Source: an uncultured Chitinophagaceae bacterium (GTDB taxonomy: Bacteria > Bacteroidota > Bacteroidia > Chitinophagales > Chitinophagaceae). Taken from it: a stretch of DNA of 64,000 nucleotides. Of the stretch, positions 1 to 7,384 are shown piece by piece. Made by a program: the position numbers and the translations under genes. The notes beneath the pieces are model-generated. The model was not told where the DNA came from, did no database searches, and saw nothing but the letters and a program-made list of their open reading frames with translations. Each line of letters opens with the position of its first letter. Within the stretch, counting starts at the first letter, position 1. The stretch lies in the NCBI GenBank assembly GCA_937858715.1, contig CALLZY010000148.1, positions 1 to 64,000 of the forward strand, read 5' to 3'.

Positions 1-2
1 GG

Positions 3-80
3 GGAAAGGAGATTGAAGCTAAGGCTATAGCTATTGAAGCTGAAATAGTTTCGTTAGTAAACAAAAAGATTGGAATCTAA
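3..80 (+). CDS. 3' end of an unidentified gene (partial)
   Basis: An open frame enters from the left edge and stops with TAA at 78-80. Only 25 residues are visible, a charged helical tail ending in SLVNKKIGI. The next gene starts 11 bases later on the same strand, so the two probably share a transcript. The tail is too short to name. Its amphipathic, Ala/Glu/Lys-rich character and the histidine-degradation neighbour would fit a formiminotransferase-cyclodeaminase type protein, but that is only a guess. Confidence 0.45.
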   Translation, partial: GKEIEAKAIAIEAEIVSLVNKKIGI

Positions 81-91
81 AACACAAAAGT

Positions 92-1144
92 ATGCAGCAC
101 CTGAAAGTTTATACAAAAAATGATGTTCTGTCGCTGACAAAAATCCGCCGCTTTGAGACAAAAGTGGGAGAACGGTTACAGGTATTAAAAGAAGCAGCAG
201 ATATTTCAGTTGCTATTGCCGAATCTCCGGCAAAGTATATCCTTTTTGGTGTGCCCGAGGATTTGGGTTCAAAAGGCAATTACGGCAGTGGTGGCATGGA
301 CACTCTTTGGCTCCCTTTTTTGCAGAACTTCCTGAATATGCAGAGTAATGATTTTTTTGACGGGACTGAAATTCTTCTTTTAGGTCATTTCGACTTTGGC
401 GATATGCAATACCTGATTGACCACACAGCAAAAGGCGATGAAGAAAGAATTGAAGCATACAGGCATGCAGTAAATACAATAGATGATGAGGTGGAGCACC
501 TGGCTAAGATTATTACAGAGACAAAAAAAATTCCTTTAGTGATCGGGGGCGGACATAACAATTCATACCCGTTAATTAAAGGCGCTGCAAAAGGCTGGCA
601 TAAAGCTGGCGTTATCCCTATTTCGCAGATAAACTGTGTTAACCTGGATGCACATACAAGTTACCGGCCACTTGAAGGCAGACACAGCGGGAATGCTTTC
701 CGCTATGCCGAAGAAGATGGATACTTGTCTAAATACTGTGTGGTTGGAATTCATGAAAATTATATACCCCAGAATGTCTGGATTGACATAGTTAATAATC
801 CTTTTTTTGACTGTATAACGTTTGAAGATATTTTTATTCATGAGAAAAGGACATTTATGCAATCTGTAGCTCATGCTGCAGGATTTACTGACGAAACGCT
901 CACAGGAATAGATATCGACCTTGAAAGTGTGCAGCATACGTTGAGCAACTCCTTAACTCCGGTGGGTTTTTCTCCTGTTAATGCCCGTCAATACGTCTCA
1001 TATACTGCGGCATTCTCAAAACCTGCTTACCTGCATATTTGCCAGGGAATTACAAGAACAGCTGAAGGCATAACAGAAAATGACAACGGAAAACTAACCG
1101 CCTACCTTATCAGTGATTTTATAAAAGGTATGGCGATAGAGTAG
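92..1144 (+). CDS. hutG: Formimidoylglutamase, arginase/ureohydrolase fold
   Basis: 350 residues, the usual length for the arginase fold. The fold's metal-site motifs are visible in order: GGGHNNSYP (about 152-160), NLDAHTS (184-190) and GIDIDLES (272-279), with EGRHSGNAFRYA following the second. Bacteroidota proteins of this type are annotated as formimidoylglutamase, which releases formamide from N-formimidoyl-L-glutamate in histidine degradation in the cytoplasm. Histidine ammonia-lyase is also in this window, about 49 kb away, which supports the pathway but shows the hut genes are scattered. One oddity: in the usual DxHxD dimanganese motif the last Asp is Ser190 here, so one metal ligand may be missing. 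ATG at 92 follows an A-rich stretch with no Shine-Dalgarno, as is normal in this phylum. An agmatinase- or arginase-like activity is the alternative. Confidence 0.8.
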   Translation: MQHLKVYTKNDVLSLTKIRRFETKVGERLQVLKEAADISVAIAESPAKYILFGVPEDLGSKGNYGSGGMDTLWLPFLQNFLNMQSNDFFDGTEILLLGHFDFGDMQYLIDHTAKGDEERIEAYRHAVNTIDDEVEHLAKIITETKKIPLVIGGGHNNSYPLIKGAAKGWHKAGVIPISQINCVNLDAHTSYRPLEGRHSGNAFRYAEEDGYLSKYCVVGIHENYIPQNVWIDIVNNPFFDCITFEDIFIHEKRTFMQSVAHAAGFTDETLTGIDIDLESVQHTLSNSLTPVGFSPVNARQYVSYTAAFSKPAYLHICQGITRTAEGITENDNGKLTAYLISDFIKGMAIE

Positions 1145-1176
1145 CATGGTTTTACCTTTTTCGCTAAATTAGGGAT

Positions 1177-1710
1177 ATGAAAAGGCTGCTTCTCTTGTTT
1201 GCTGTTTGCTTTTCCTCAAGCCTGATTGCCCAGAATGAATTTTCGGCCAAAGCTTTTTATACAGACTTTAATAAGGTTTGTGAGGAGGCAAAGAGAGGCT
1301 TTCAGGATATAACAGGAAAAGAAAAAATCAGTGAGTTTCCCGGTCTTACAAAAGAATATGCTGTTAAACTGATTCTGCCATTGGCTGACTCAGGTAAAGT
1401 TGTTTTCCCGGATTTTTCCAGGCCATACGCTTTATACTATTTTGAGCCTTCAAGGAACCGGCTGAAAACTGATCAAAAAGGTGCTGATCTGCGTGAAGCA
1501 CTTATCATTGCTATGAACCGCCCTGTTTGTACCCGGACAGAAACAACATTAGTTGCCGACATTCCGGTTTCTAATACATGGTTTTTTGAGGGAAATAATG
1601 AATCTGCAAAAACAGAAGCAATTTGCCAGATAAGCATTTTCAGCCGCAACAATCTTTATTATCTCACTCTTCAGATAAATGGTAACAGGTCTATAGCTTC
1701 TGCAAACTAA
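1177..1710 (+). CDS. Secreted protein of unknown function
   Basis: 177 residues with a clear N-terminal signal peptide (MKRLLLLFAVCFSSSLIAQ, cleavage after AQ at about residue 19). The mature part of about 158 residues has no motif I recognise, mixed alpha/beta composition and a few Cys. It lies 32 bases after hutG on the same strand and may be read through from it. The product is presumably periplasmic or outer-membrane associated. No function is assigned. Confidence 0.6.
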   Translation: MKRLLLLFAVCFSSSLIAQNEFSAKAFYTDFNKVCEEAKRGFQDITGKEKISEFPGLTKEYAVKLILPLADSGKVVFPDFSRPYALYYFEPSRNRLKTDQKGADLREALIIAMNRPVCTRTETTLVADIPVSNTWFFEGNNESAKTEAICQISIFSRNNLYYLTLQINGNRSIASAN

Positions 1711-1866
1711 CCAGTTGGTTTGAAACGGGAGTTTTATAGCTTGTTATTCTCAGTTAGCAGACAACCTGAAACAGGAAATTTTATTTATAGCATAGAAACT
1801 TCATGCGATAGTTATCAGTAATCTGGTGTGGGGAAAAAGAAGAAATGTTTTCGGAGGTTCACCGCG

Positions 1867-1917
1867 CCTCCTGCTAAACAAGTTTAGCAGGAGGGTTCCG
1901 GATGTTTAATTTTTTTC
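1867..1917 (+). terminator. Strong GC-rich hairpin, possible terminator
   Basis: CCTCCTGCTAAAC at 1867-1879 is followed after two bases by its exact reverse complement at 1882-1894. A run of T lies at 1911-1916. The 16-base gap between stem and T run is longer than in a standard Rho-independent terminator. It could end the hutG transcript or be a mobile palindrome. Confidence 0.4.
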
Positions 1918-2218
1918 ATTGGATTTGGACACGGTGACGTCTGGATCGTTTTTCAAGGATTTTTGGACGGTCTTTTCAATCGGACTTGGATTTCATTTCG
2001 GTTTTTCAAGGAACTCAGTAAAAACTGACGATATTGGATTTTCTTTTCTCAGAACAAGGTTTTGGTTTTTTTCGTTGATATTGGATTTCCCTAAACAATG
2101 ATTTTTATTAATCAACTTCTGACACAAAAATAGAACGGTATGTTAATTTGTACAAGAGCAAAACTGCCCGATTTTTTATCGTAAACTGACTTGTTATTAA
2201 TGACAATAAATACGAAAA

Positions 2219-2250
2219 CCGAAATCGTACAACTACGATTTTGTTTTTTT
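2219..2250 (+). terminator. AT-rich hairpin with T run
   Basis: AAATCGTA (2222-2229), loop CAAC, TACGATTT (2234-2241), then a T7 run at 2244-2250. It has terminator form on the + strand but lies about 500 bases after the last + gene. It is also just beyond the 3' end of the minus-strand cbs gene. Confidence 0.35.
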
Positions 2251-2287
2251 GATGATTGATATTCAGTTAATTGAAGGTGACGTTTGT

Positions 2288-3646
2288 TTATTTTCCTAAA
2301 GCCTCTATTACATCGTATTTGGTAACAATGTGATAAATGCCTGCTTCATCCTTGGCCAGAACAGCACCATTCGCCTTATCAATATAGTGACTGAGTTTTT
2401 CAACTGGTGTATCAAAGGCGACAACGGGGAAAGGATGCTCAATAATGTCTTCTATCAGTGCATTTTTTAAATCAGGATTGTCAAAAAGTTTTCTGAAAAG
2501 TCCGCCATCACTAACAGAACCTACAGGAGCATGATCTTTCATCACCGGCATTTGCTCAATATCATATTTCTTCATCAGCGCAAAAGCATCTGCAACAGTT
2601 TGCTCTGGTGTTATAGTGATTAATCGCTTGGTTCCTCTTGCACTTACAACATCTTTAAACGTTTTCACATCGAGGAATCCTCTTTCAATCATCCACTGGT
2701 CGTTATATACTTTGCCAACGTACCTGCTGCCATGATCATGAAATATGCAAACGACAAGATCATCCTCTTTTAGTTTATTTTTTAACTGCAACAGTCCCTG
2801 AAAACAACTGCCTGCACTGTATCCGCAGAATAGACCTTCCTTTTTTGCAAGTTTTCTTGCCATGATGGCACCGTCTTTATCTGTAACCTGCTCAAAATGG
2901 TCAATTAAACTCATATCATAGTTCTTTGGCACAAAATCTTCACCAAACCCTTCACTGAAATACGGATGAACTTCATTCATGTCAATTTCTCCGGTGCGGA
3001 AATACTTTGTAAGTAGAGAGCCATACACATCAATAGCCCAAACCTGGATATTCGGATTTTGTTCTTTCAGGTATTGGGCAACACCTGTTATGGTGCCTCC
3101 GGTTCCGGCGGTGCATACAAGATGAGTAATCTTTCCGTCAGTTTGTTTCCATATTTCCGGTCCTGTGGTTTCATAGTGTGCCTGTCGGTTTGCCAGGTTA
3201 TCATACTGGTTCATATGGTACGAATTGGGAATTTCTCTTGCCAGCCTCGCCGCCACACTGTAATAACTCATAGGATCATCAGGATGCACATTAGTGGGGC
3301 ACACGATTACCTCTGCACCAACCGCTTTCAGAATATCAGCTTTCTCTTTTGATTGTTTATCTGTTGTAACGAAAATGCATTTGTATCCTTTAATGGCCGC
3401 AGCCAAGGCCAGTCCCATTCCTGTATTACCACTTGTGCCTTCAATAATTGTTCCTCCAGGTTTCAATTTTCCTTCCTGTTCAGCTACCTCCACCATTTTA
3501 AGTGCCATACGGTCTTTTATCGAATTGCCGGGGTTGAAATAATCCACTTTGGCCAGCACCGTACAGGGAAAATCTTTGACAATCCTGTTGAGGCGAATCA
3601 TTGGTGTGTTACCAATAGTTTCAAGAATATTATTCTTAATGTCCAT
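2288..3646 (-). CDS. Cystathionine beta-synthase with CBS domain pair
   Basis: 452 residues. The N-terminal about 320 residues are a fold-type II PLP enzyme: NPGNSIKDRMA carries the Schiff-base lysine (K44), GTSGNTG (70-76) binds the PLP phosphate side, and SAGS lies near residue 285. The C-terminal about 120 residues form two CBS motifs, the regulatory Bateman module. Enzymes of this type condense serine and homocysteine to cystathionine, or act as cysteine synthase; the CBS pair favours the former. The protein is cytosolic. It is transcribed alone or upstream of the ctpA-like gene's region, separated from it by 110 bases that hold its promoter. Cysteine synthase with a CBS tail is the alternative. 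Confidence 0.85.
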   Translation of the reverse strand: MDIKNNILETIGNTPMIRLNRIVKDFPCTVLAKVDYFNPGNSIKDRMALKMVEVAEQEGKLKPGGTIIEGTSGNTGMGLALAAAIKGYKCIFVTTDKQSKEKADILKAVGAEVIVCPTNVHPDDPMSYYSVAARLAREIPNSYHMNQYDNLANRQAHYETTGPEIWKQTDGKITHLVCTAGTGGTITGVAQYLKEQNPNIQVWAIDVYGSLLTKYFRTGEIDMNEVHPYFSEGFGEDFVPKNYDMSLIDHFEQVTDKDGAIMARKLAKKEGLFCGYSAGSCFQGLLQLKNKLKEDDLVVCIFHDHGSRYVGKVYNDQWMIERGFLDVKTFKDVVSARGTKRLITITPEQTVADAFALMKKYDIEQMPVMKDHAPVGSVSDGGLFRKLFDNPDLKNALIEDIIEHPFPVVAFDTPVEKLSHYIDKANGAVLAKDEAGIYHIVTKYDVIEALGK

Positions 3647-3667
3647 ACAGAGAAATATTTAAGCGGG

Positions 3668-3675
3668 CAAAGGTA
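3668..3675 (-). promoter_or_regulatory. -7 promoter element of the cbs gene
   Basis: On the minus strand the sequence reads TACCTTTG, an exact match to the Bacteroidota -7 consensus TAnnTTTG, about 22 bases upstream of the ATG. A weak TTTA lies roughly 20 bases further up in the -33 position. Confidence 0.55.
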
Positions 3676-3756
3676 AGTGTTTGCCAAAAATGGTAAACTG
3701 TTGTTAGTATAGGGTTGCTGATCTTCTTTGTTCTGGCAATAACAATGCCAGCAAGT

Positions 3757-5346
3757 TTATTTAATAAACTGTTCTAACGCTTTTTTCATTACCGGATCAG
3801 CCGCATTAATAACCTCGAAATATCCAGCATTTCTCCATTTGTATCTTGCCAGTAACGCTTTTACCCTTGCTTGCAAAATGTCATTTTCCAGTGCTGATAC
3901 ATTTTTTAATTTTAATGAATCCGGCATATCGCTCATCAGTTTTTGCCACAATCCTGATGTAGTGAATCCTCTTGCGTATTCACTGGCATTCTTATATTGA
4001 TCTATCTGAGTTTTGTTTTCGAGGAAGAATTTATACAAGAAAGTATTGAATGATGTGTGGGCTGTTAATTGCAGAATTTTCTGTTGCGAAAGACTTGTGT
4101 CAATTGGTACAAAAATCTGTGGAGTAATCCCATCTCCTGCATAGAGGGTGTCTTTACAGGAATTTGTAAACTTTTGCCCCCCATTATGGTTTCTAAGCGA
4201 ATCGGCAGAAAGCATTTCACCGCTGTTGAACCGTTCCCACAACTCATCCATATACACTTTTTTGCCTTTCCCGTATGATTTCTGAATACTACGTCCAAGA
4301 GGTGTATAATACCTTGCAATTGTCAAACGGATGGCAGAACCATCGTTAAGGTCATATTGTTGCTGTACGAGGCCTTTGCCAAATGTACGCCTGCCAATAA
4401 TTGTTGCCCGACACCAGTCTTGTAAGGCTCCTGCAAGCACTTCGCTGGCACTGGCTGAGAGTTCATCTACCATCAAAACCATTTTGCCCTGCTCAAAAAG
4501 ACCGGGCCGTTTACAACGGTATTCCTGCCTTTTGCTGTTTATCCCTTCAGTATATACTATCAGTTTGTCTCCATCAAGAAATTCGTCGGCTATATCAACC
4601 GCTTCACTCATAAAACCACCTCCATTACCCCGAAGATCAAGTACGAGTTGTTTCAGGCCTTGTTTCGTCATTGGTTCCAGTGCGGCCATAAACTCTTCAT
4701 AGCTTTTTTCAGTGAATTTATTCAGCCTGATATACCCCGTGGTTTTATCAATCATGTAAGCAGCATCAATTGAGGATACCGGAATACTGCTTCTTGTTAC
4801 TTCAAAGTTTTTTAACTGAGTTCCCCTCTTAATTAACAATATGGCTTTACTGCCACCTGGCCCACGGATTAATCCCTTAATTTCATCAACTGACAATCCC
4901 TTTTGGATAACAGAGGAGTCATTTACTTTGAGGATTTTATCACCTACAAGCAGTCCGGCTTTATCACTCGGGCCGTTTGGGATTACATAAACGATATTAA
5001 CTGTATCGTTAAAGATGTTAAACTCCACACCGATTCCATTAAATTTTCCGGCAAGGTCTTCGTTGGCAACTTTCAGGTCAACAGGGGGCAGGTAAACAGA
5101 GTGAGGATCCAGTTCATTCATCATTTCTTCAATGGCAATGCCCTGAAGAGAATCCAGGTGTACAGAGTCAACGTATTTGAGCCTGATAATATCAAGTGCT
5201 TCCTGCAGGGTACTCCTTTTGTTTGAAGAAAAAAAGTTGTTTTTACCACCTTTATTACCCAGTTTATAACCAAAAAACATTCCTGCAATCATTACTAACG
5301 AGAATAAGAGTGGCAGCCACACCTGCAGTTTTTTATTTCCTGTCAT
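3757..5346 (-). CDS. S41 C-terminal processing peptidase, membrane anchored
   Basis: 529 residues. One membrane segment at about 8-27 anchors it with the rest outside the cytoplasm. A PDZ domain covers about 95-175 (GIGVEF, GPSDKAGLLVGDKI) and the S41 protease core about 200-400. The catalytic Ser is in SASASEVLAGAL (Ser299) and the Lys in TFGKGLVQQ (Lys324). Their 25-residue spacing equals that of the Tsp/CtpA family. A C-terminal extension of about 130 residues follows. These proteases trim the C-termini of periplasmic proteins. The gene is preceded by a divergent sugar kinase. A weak hairpin (CTGGCA...TGCCAG, 3733-3751) follows its stop codon. Confidence 0.88.
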   Translation of the reverse strand: MTGNKKLQVWLPLLFSLVMIAGMFFGYKLGNKGGKNNFFSSNKRSTLQEALDIIRLKYVDSVHLDSLQGIAIEEMMNELDPHSVYLPPVDLKVANEDLAGKFNGIGVEFNIFNDTVNIVYVIPNGPSDKAGLLVGDKILKVNDSSVIQKGLSVDEIKGLIRGPGGSKAILLIKRGTQLKNFEVTRSSIPVSSIDAAYMIDKTTGYIRLNKFTEKSYEEFMAALEPMTKQGLKQLVLDLRGNGGGFMSEAVDIADEFLDGDKLIVYTEGINSKRQEYRCKRPGLFEQGKMVLMVDELSASASEVLAGALQDWCRATIIGRRTFGKGLVQQQYDLNDGSAIRLTIARYYTPLGRSIQKSYGKGKKVYMDELWERFNSGEMLSADSLRNHNGGQKFTNSCKDTLYAGDGITPQIFVPIDTSLSQQKILQLTAHTSFNTFLYKFFLENKTQIDQYKNASEYARGFTTSGLWQKLMSDMPDSLKLKNVSALENDILQARVKALLARYKWRNAGYFEVINAADPVMKKALEQFIK

Positions 5347-5484
5347 AGGTCTTTATTGCTAATTTGTTGCAAAATAGATAAAAGTTGCCTGTTTCGGATT
5401 TTCGTTGACAATTATCAGTTTTTAATATGCTGATAATTTGTGAATTTCGATGAAACAAAGCAGTTTTATAATAATCCATTATAT

Positions 5485-6327
5485 ATGGCAACCGTAAAAT
5501 TAATTGCAGACAGTGGCGCTACTAAAGCCGAGTGGTGCCTGCTCGGAAGCGGAAGAAGGAAAACAATCTTTACCCAGGGCATCAGTCCCTATTTTCTGAA
5601 CACTGCACAGATCAGGGAATTGTTATTAAAAGAACTCTTTCCGAAAGTAAAGAATGTGGTTATTGACGAGATTTTCTATTACGGAACAGGATGTGCCAAT
5701 ACTGATAATGCAAAATCGGTAAAGAAGGCCATTCAGTCTGTTTTTTTAGGTTCAAAGGTGAACGTTACCCATGACCTGATGGGGGCGGCTAAAGCCTTGT
5801 GCGGCGATGATAAAGGCGTTGCATGTATACTGGGTACAGGTTCAAATTCCTGTTATTATGATGGAAAGAAAATTGTGAAGAATAGTCCTGGCCTGGGTTA
5901 TGTGCTGGGTGATGAAGGCAGTGGAGCCTATTTAGGCAAAAAAGTGATTCAGTATTACCTGTATAACACTTTTGATGAGGAACTAAGAGGGCGGTTCGAT
6001 CTGACTTATACCACCAACAAAGCGGAGATACTGGAGAATGTATATAAAAAACCGCTGCCCAACAGGTATTTGGCCGGATTTGCCAGATTTCTGGCTGAAA
6101 ACCGGGGGCATTATATGGTTGAAAATATTATCGAAGATGGTTTGAATGATTTTTTCTTCAACCATCTTTGCAAGTATAAAGAAGCCTGGAAACTGCCTGT
6201 TCACTTTACAGGCGGAGTTTCTTTTGGTTTCCGGGATGTATTGCAGCAACTTTGCAACAGTTACGAATTTGAATTAGGTAAAGTGATAAAGAATCCGATG
6301 GTAGGATTAATTGACTATCACAGTTAA
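5485..6327 (+). CDS. BadF/BadG-family amino-sugar kinase (GlcNAc or MurNAc kinase)
   Basis: 280 residues from the ATG at 5485; an upstream ATG at 5440 would add 15 unlikely residues. ASKHA-fold features: DSGATKAEW (phosphate 1 loop) at the start, GTGSNSCYYDG and GDEGSGAYLG in the middle, and GGVSFGF near the end (phosphate 2/adenosine region). The family includes eukaryotic-type N-acetylglucosamine kinase and bacterial MurNAc/GlcNAc kinases. The gene stops 11 bases before murQ, so the likely job is to phosphorylate MurNAc (or GlcNAc) released from peptidoglycan and hand MurNAc-6-P to MurQ. Which sugar is preferred cannot be told from sequence. Confidence 0.8.
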   Translation: MATVKLIADSGATKAEWCLLGSGRRKTIFTQGISPYFLNTAQIRELLLKELFPKVKNVVIDEIFYYGTGCANTDNAKSVKKAIQSVFLGSKVNVTHDLMGAAKALCGDDKGVACILGTGSNSCYYDGKKIVKNSPGLGYVLGDEGSGAYLGKKVIQYYLYNTFDEELRGRFDLTYTTNKAEILENVYKKPLPNRYLAGFARFLAENRGHYMVENIIEDGLNDFFFNHLCKYKEAWKLPVHFTGGVSFGFRDVLQQLCNSYEFELGKVIKNPMVGLIDYHS

Positions 6328-6338
6328 AGAATGGATGT

Positions 6339-7151
6339 ATGGCTTTTATAAAAACTACTGAACAATCAAGCAATTACCGTCATCTTGAAAAAATGACTGT
6401 AGGAGAGTTGCTCGTTAATATTAACAAAGAAGATAAATCTGTACCACTGGCTGTTGAAAAAGCTATTCCGCAGATAGAAAAACTGACGGAAGTAGCTGCC
6501 GATAAAATGCTGATGGGTGGCAGGATGTTTTACATAGGTGCCGGCACAAGCGGACGGCTTGGCATTGTAGATGCCAGTGAATGTCCGCCAACGTATGGTG
6601 TTCCTTACGGTTTGGTGATAGGTATTATTGCAGGAGGCGAAAAAGCTATAACAACTGCAGTAGAGTTTGCCGAAGATGACAGGGAACAGGGTTGGAAAGA
6701 TTTGCAGCAGTATAATGTGTCTGATAAAGATGTTGTGATTGGTATTGCAGCCAGCGGAACCACTCCATATGTTATTGGTGCATTGGACGAATGCAGGAAA
6801 AGAGGAATTGTTACCGGTAGTATTTCCTGCAATCCTGACTCGCCGGTAAGTGCAGCTGCTGATTTCCCGATTGAAGTGCTGGTGGGTCCGGAGTTTGTAA
6901 CAGGCAGTACAAGAATGAAAAGCGGCACAGCACAAAAATTAGTACTGAACATGATTTCCACTTCCGTGATGATACAGCTTGGCCGTGTGGAAGATAATAA
7001 GATGGTGAACATGCAACTAACGAACGATAAGTTGGTTGACCGGGGCACTAAGATGCTTATGGAACGGGTAAAGATTACCGACTACGAAAAAGCTAAAGAA
7101 TTACTGCTGAAATATGGCAGTGTTAAAAAAGCTGCGGATTCTTTGGGCTGA
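6339..7151 (+). CDS. murQ: N-acetylmuramic acid 6-phosphate etherase
   Basis: 270 residues with an SIS sugar-phosphate domain. The family signature GAGTSGRLGIVDASECPP is at about 67-84, with the catalytic Glu81 in it; a second acidic cluster VEFAEDDREQG follows, and GSTRMKSGTAQK lies near residue 190. The enzyme removes D-lactate from MurNAc-6-P to give GlcNAc-6-P in the cytoplasm. It is slightly shorter than the E. coli protein. It is transcribed with the kinase just upstream. The thr operon follows after 233 bases with its own leader. Confidence 0.93.
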   Translation: MAFIKTTEQSSNYRHLEKMTVGELLVNINKEDKSVPLAVEKAIPQIEKLTEVAADKMLMGGRMFYIGAGTSGRLGIVDASECPPTYGVPYGLVIGIIAGGEKAITTAVEFAEDDREQGWKDLQQYNVSDKDVVIGIAASGTTPYVIGALDECRKRGIVTGSISCNPDSPVSAAADFPIEVLVGPEFVTGSTRMKSGTAQKLVLNMISTSVMIQLGRVEDNKMVNMQLTNDKLVDRGTKMLMERVKITDYEKAKELLLKYGSVKKAADSLG

Positions 7152-7234
7152 TAATTTTGTTTTTAAGAATTGCAACGTATATTGTGCCACTATTAATTCT
7201 CGTGGTACGAAGCAGTATTTATACTAACTCTTTT

Positions 7235-7288
7235 GTTGCGGTGACAATCACCACCGCAACTACTATTACAACGATCCCGTAACGGGAT
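7235..7288 (+). promoter_or_regulatory. Candidate threonine attenuator stem-loops
   Basis: GTTGCGGTG (7235-7243) pairs exactly with CACCGCAAC (7252-7260), which lies inside the Thr codons of the leader peptide. A second hairpin, ATCCCG-TAA-CGGGAT (7274-7288), has the leader stop codon as its loop. A third, weaker repeat GAAAACT...AGTTTTC lies at 7328-7346. A ribosome stalled at the Thr codons would block the first stem. No classical U-tract follows the second hairpin, so the control may act on another step than simple Rho-independent termination. Confidence 0.55.
7241..7282 (+). CDS. Thr/Ile-rich leader peptide of the thr operon (thrL-like)
   Basis: A short frame reads GTG then TITTATTITTIP and stops at TAA 7280-7282: 13 residues, of which 7 are Thr and 3 Ile. 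It lies 102 bases upstream of thrA. The composition matches the known enterobacterial thr leader peptide, whose Thr and Ile codons sense both amino acids. The same frame also offers a GTG at 7202, giving 26 residues; no ATG is available in frame. The Thr codons overlap one arm of a stem-loop (7235-7260). This is inferred from composition and position; the peptide is too short for homology. Confidence 0.7.
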   Translation: MTITTATTITTIP

Positions 7289-7384
7289 TGTACAATATCA
7301 TATTACCACATGGGCAGCTTGCTGTAAGAAAACTAAATCAGTTTTCAGTTAATCACATTTTAGCATTTATTCAAAACATAAGTC

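Larger units (their letters stand above)
1711..2287. other. Gene-poor 0.6 kb intergenic region
   Basis: No convincing gene. The region is rich in T/GGATTT words, and a near-copy of a 12-base GTTTTTCAAGGA segment occurs twice (around 1949 and 2001). A perfect 13-base inverted repeat sits at 1867-1894 and an AT-rich hairpin with a T run at 2219-2250 (both listed separately). A 60-codon Phe-rich frame at 1919-2101 looks like a chance product of the T-rich sequence. Confidence 0.5.

Noticed and set aside
1919..2101. 60-codon Phe-rich open frame
   Set aside because: It arises from T-rich sequence, has no clear family likeness and no convincing start region.
7328..7346. GAAAACT/AGTTTTC as the thr terminator
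   Set aside because: The stem is AT-rich and no T run follows, so it cannot serve as an intrinsic terminator by itself.
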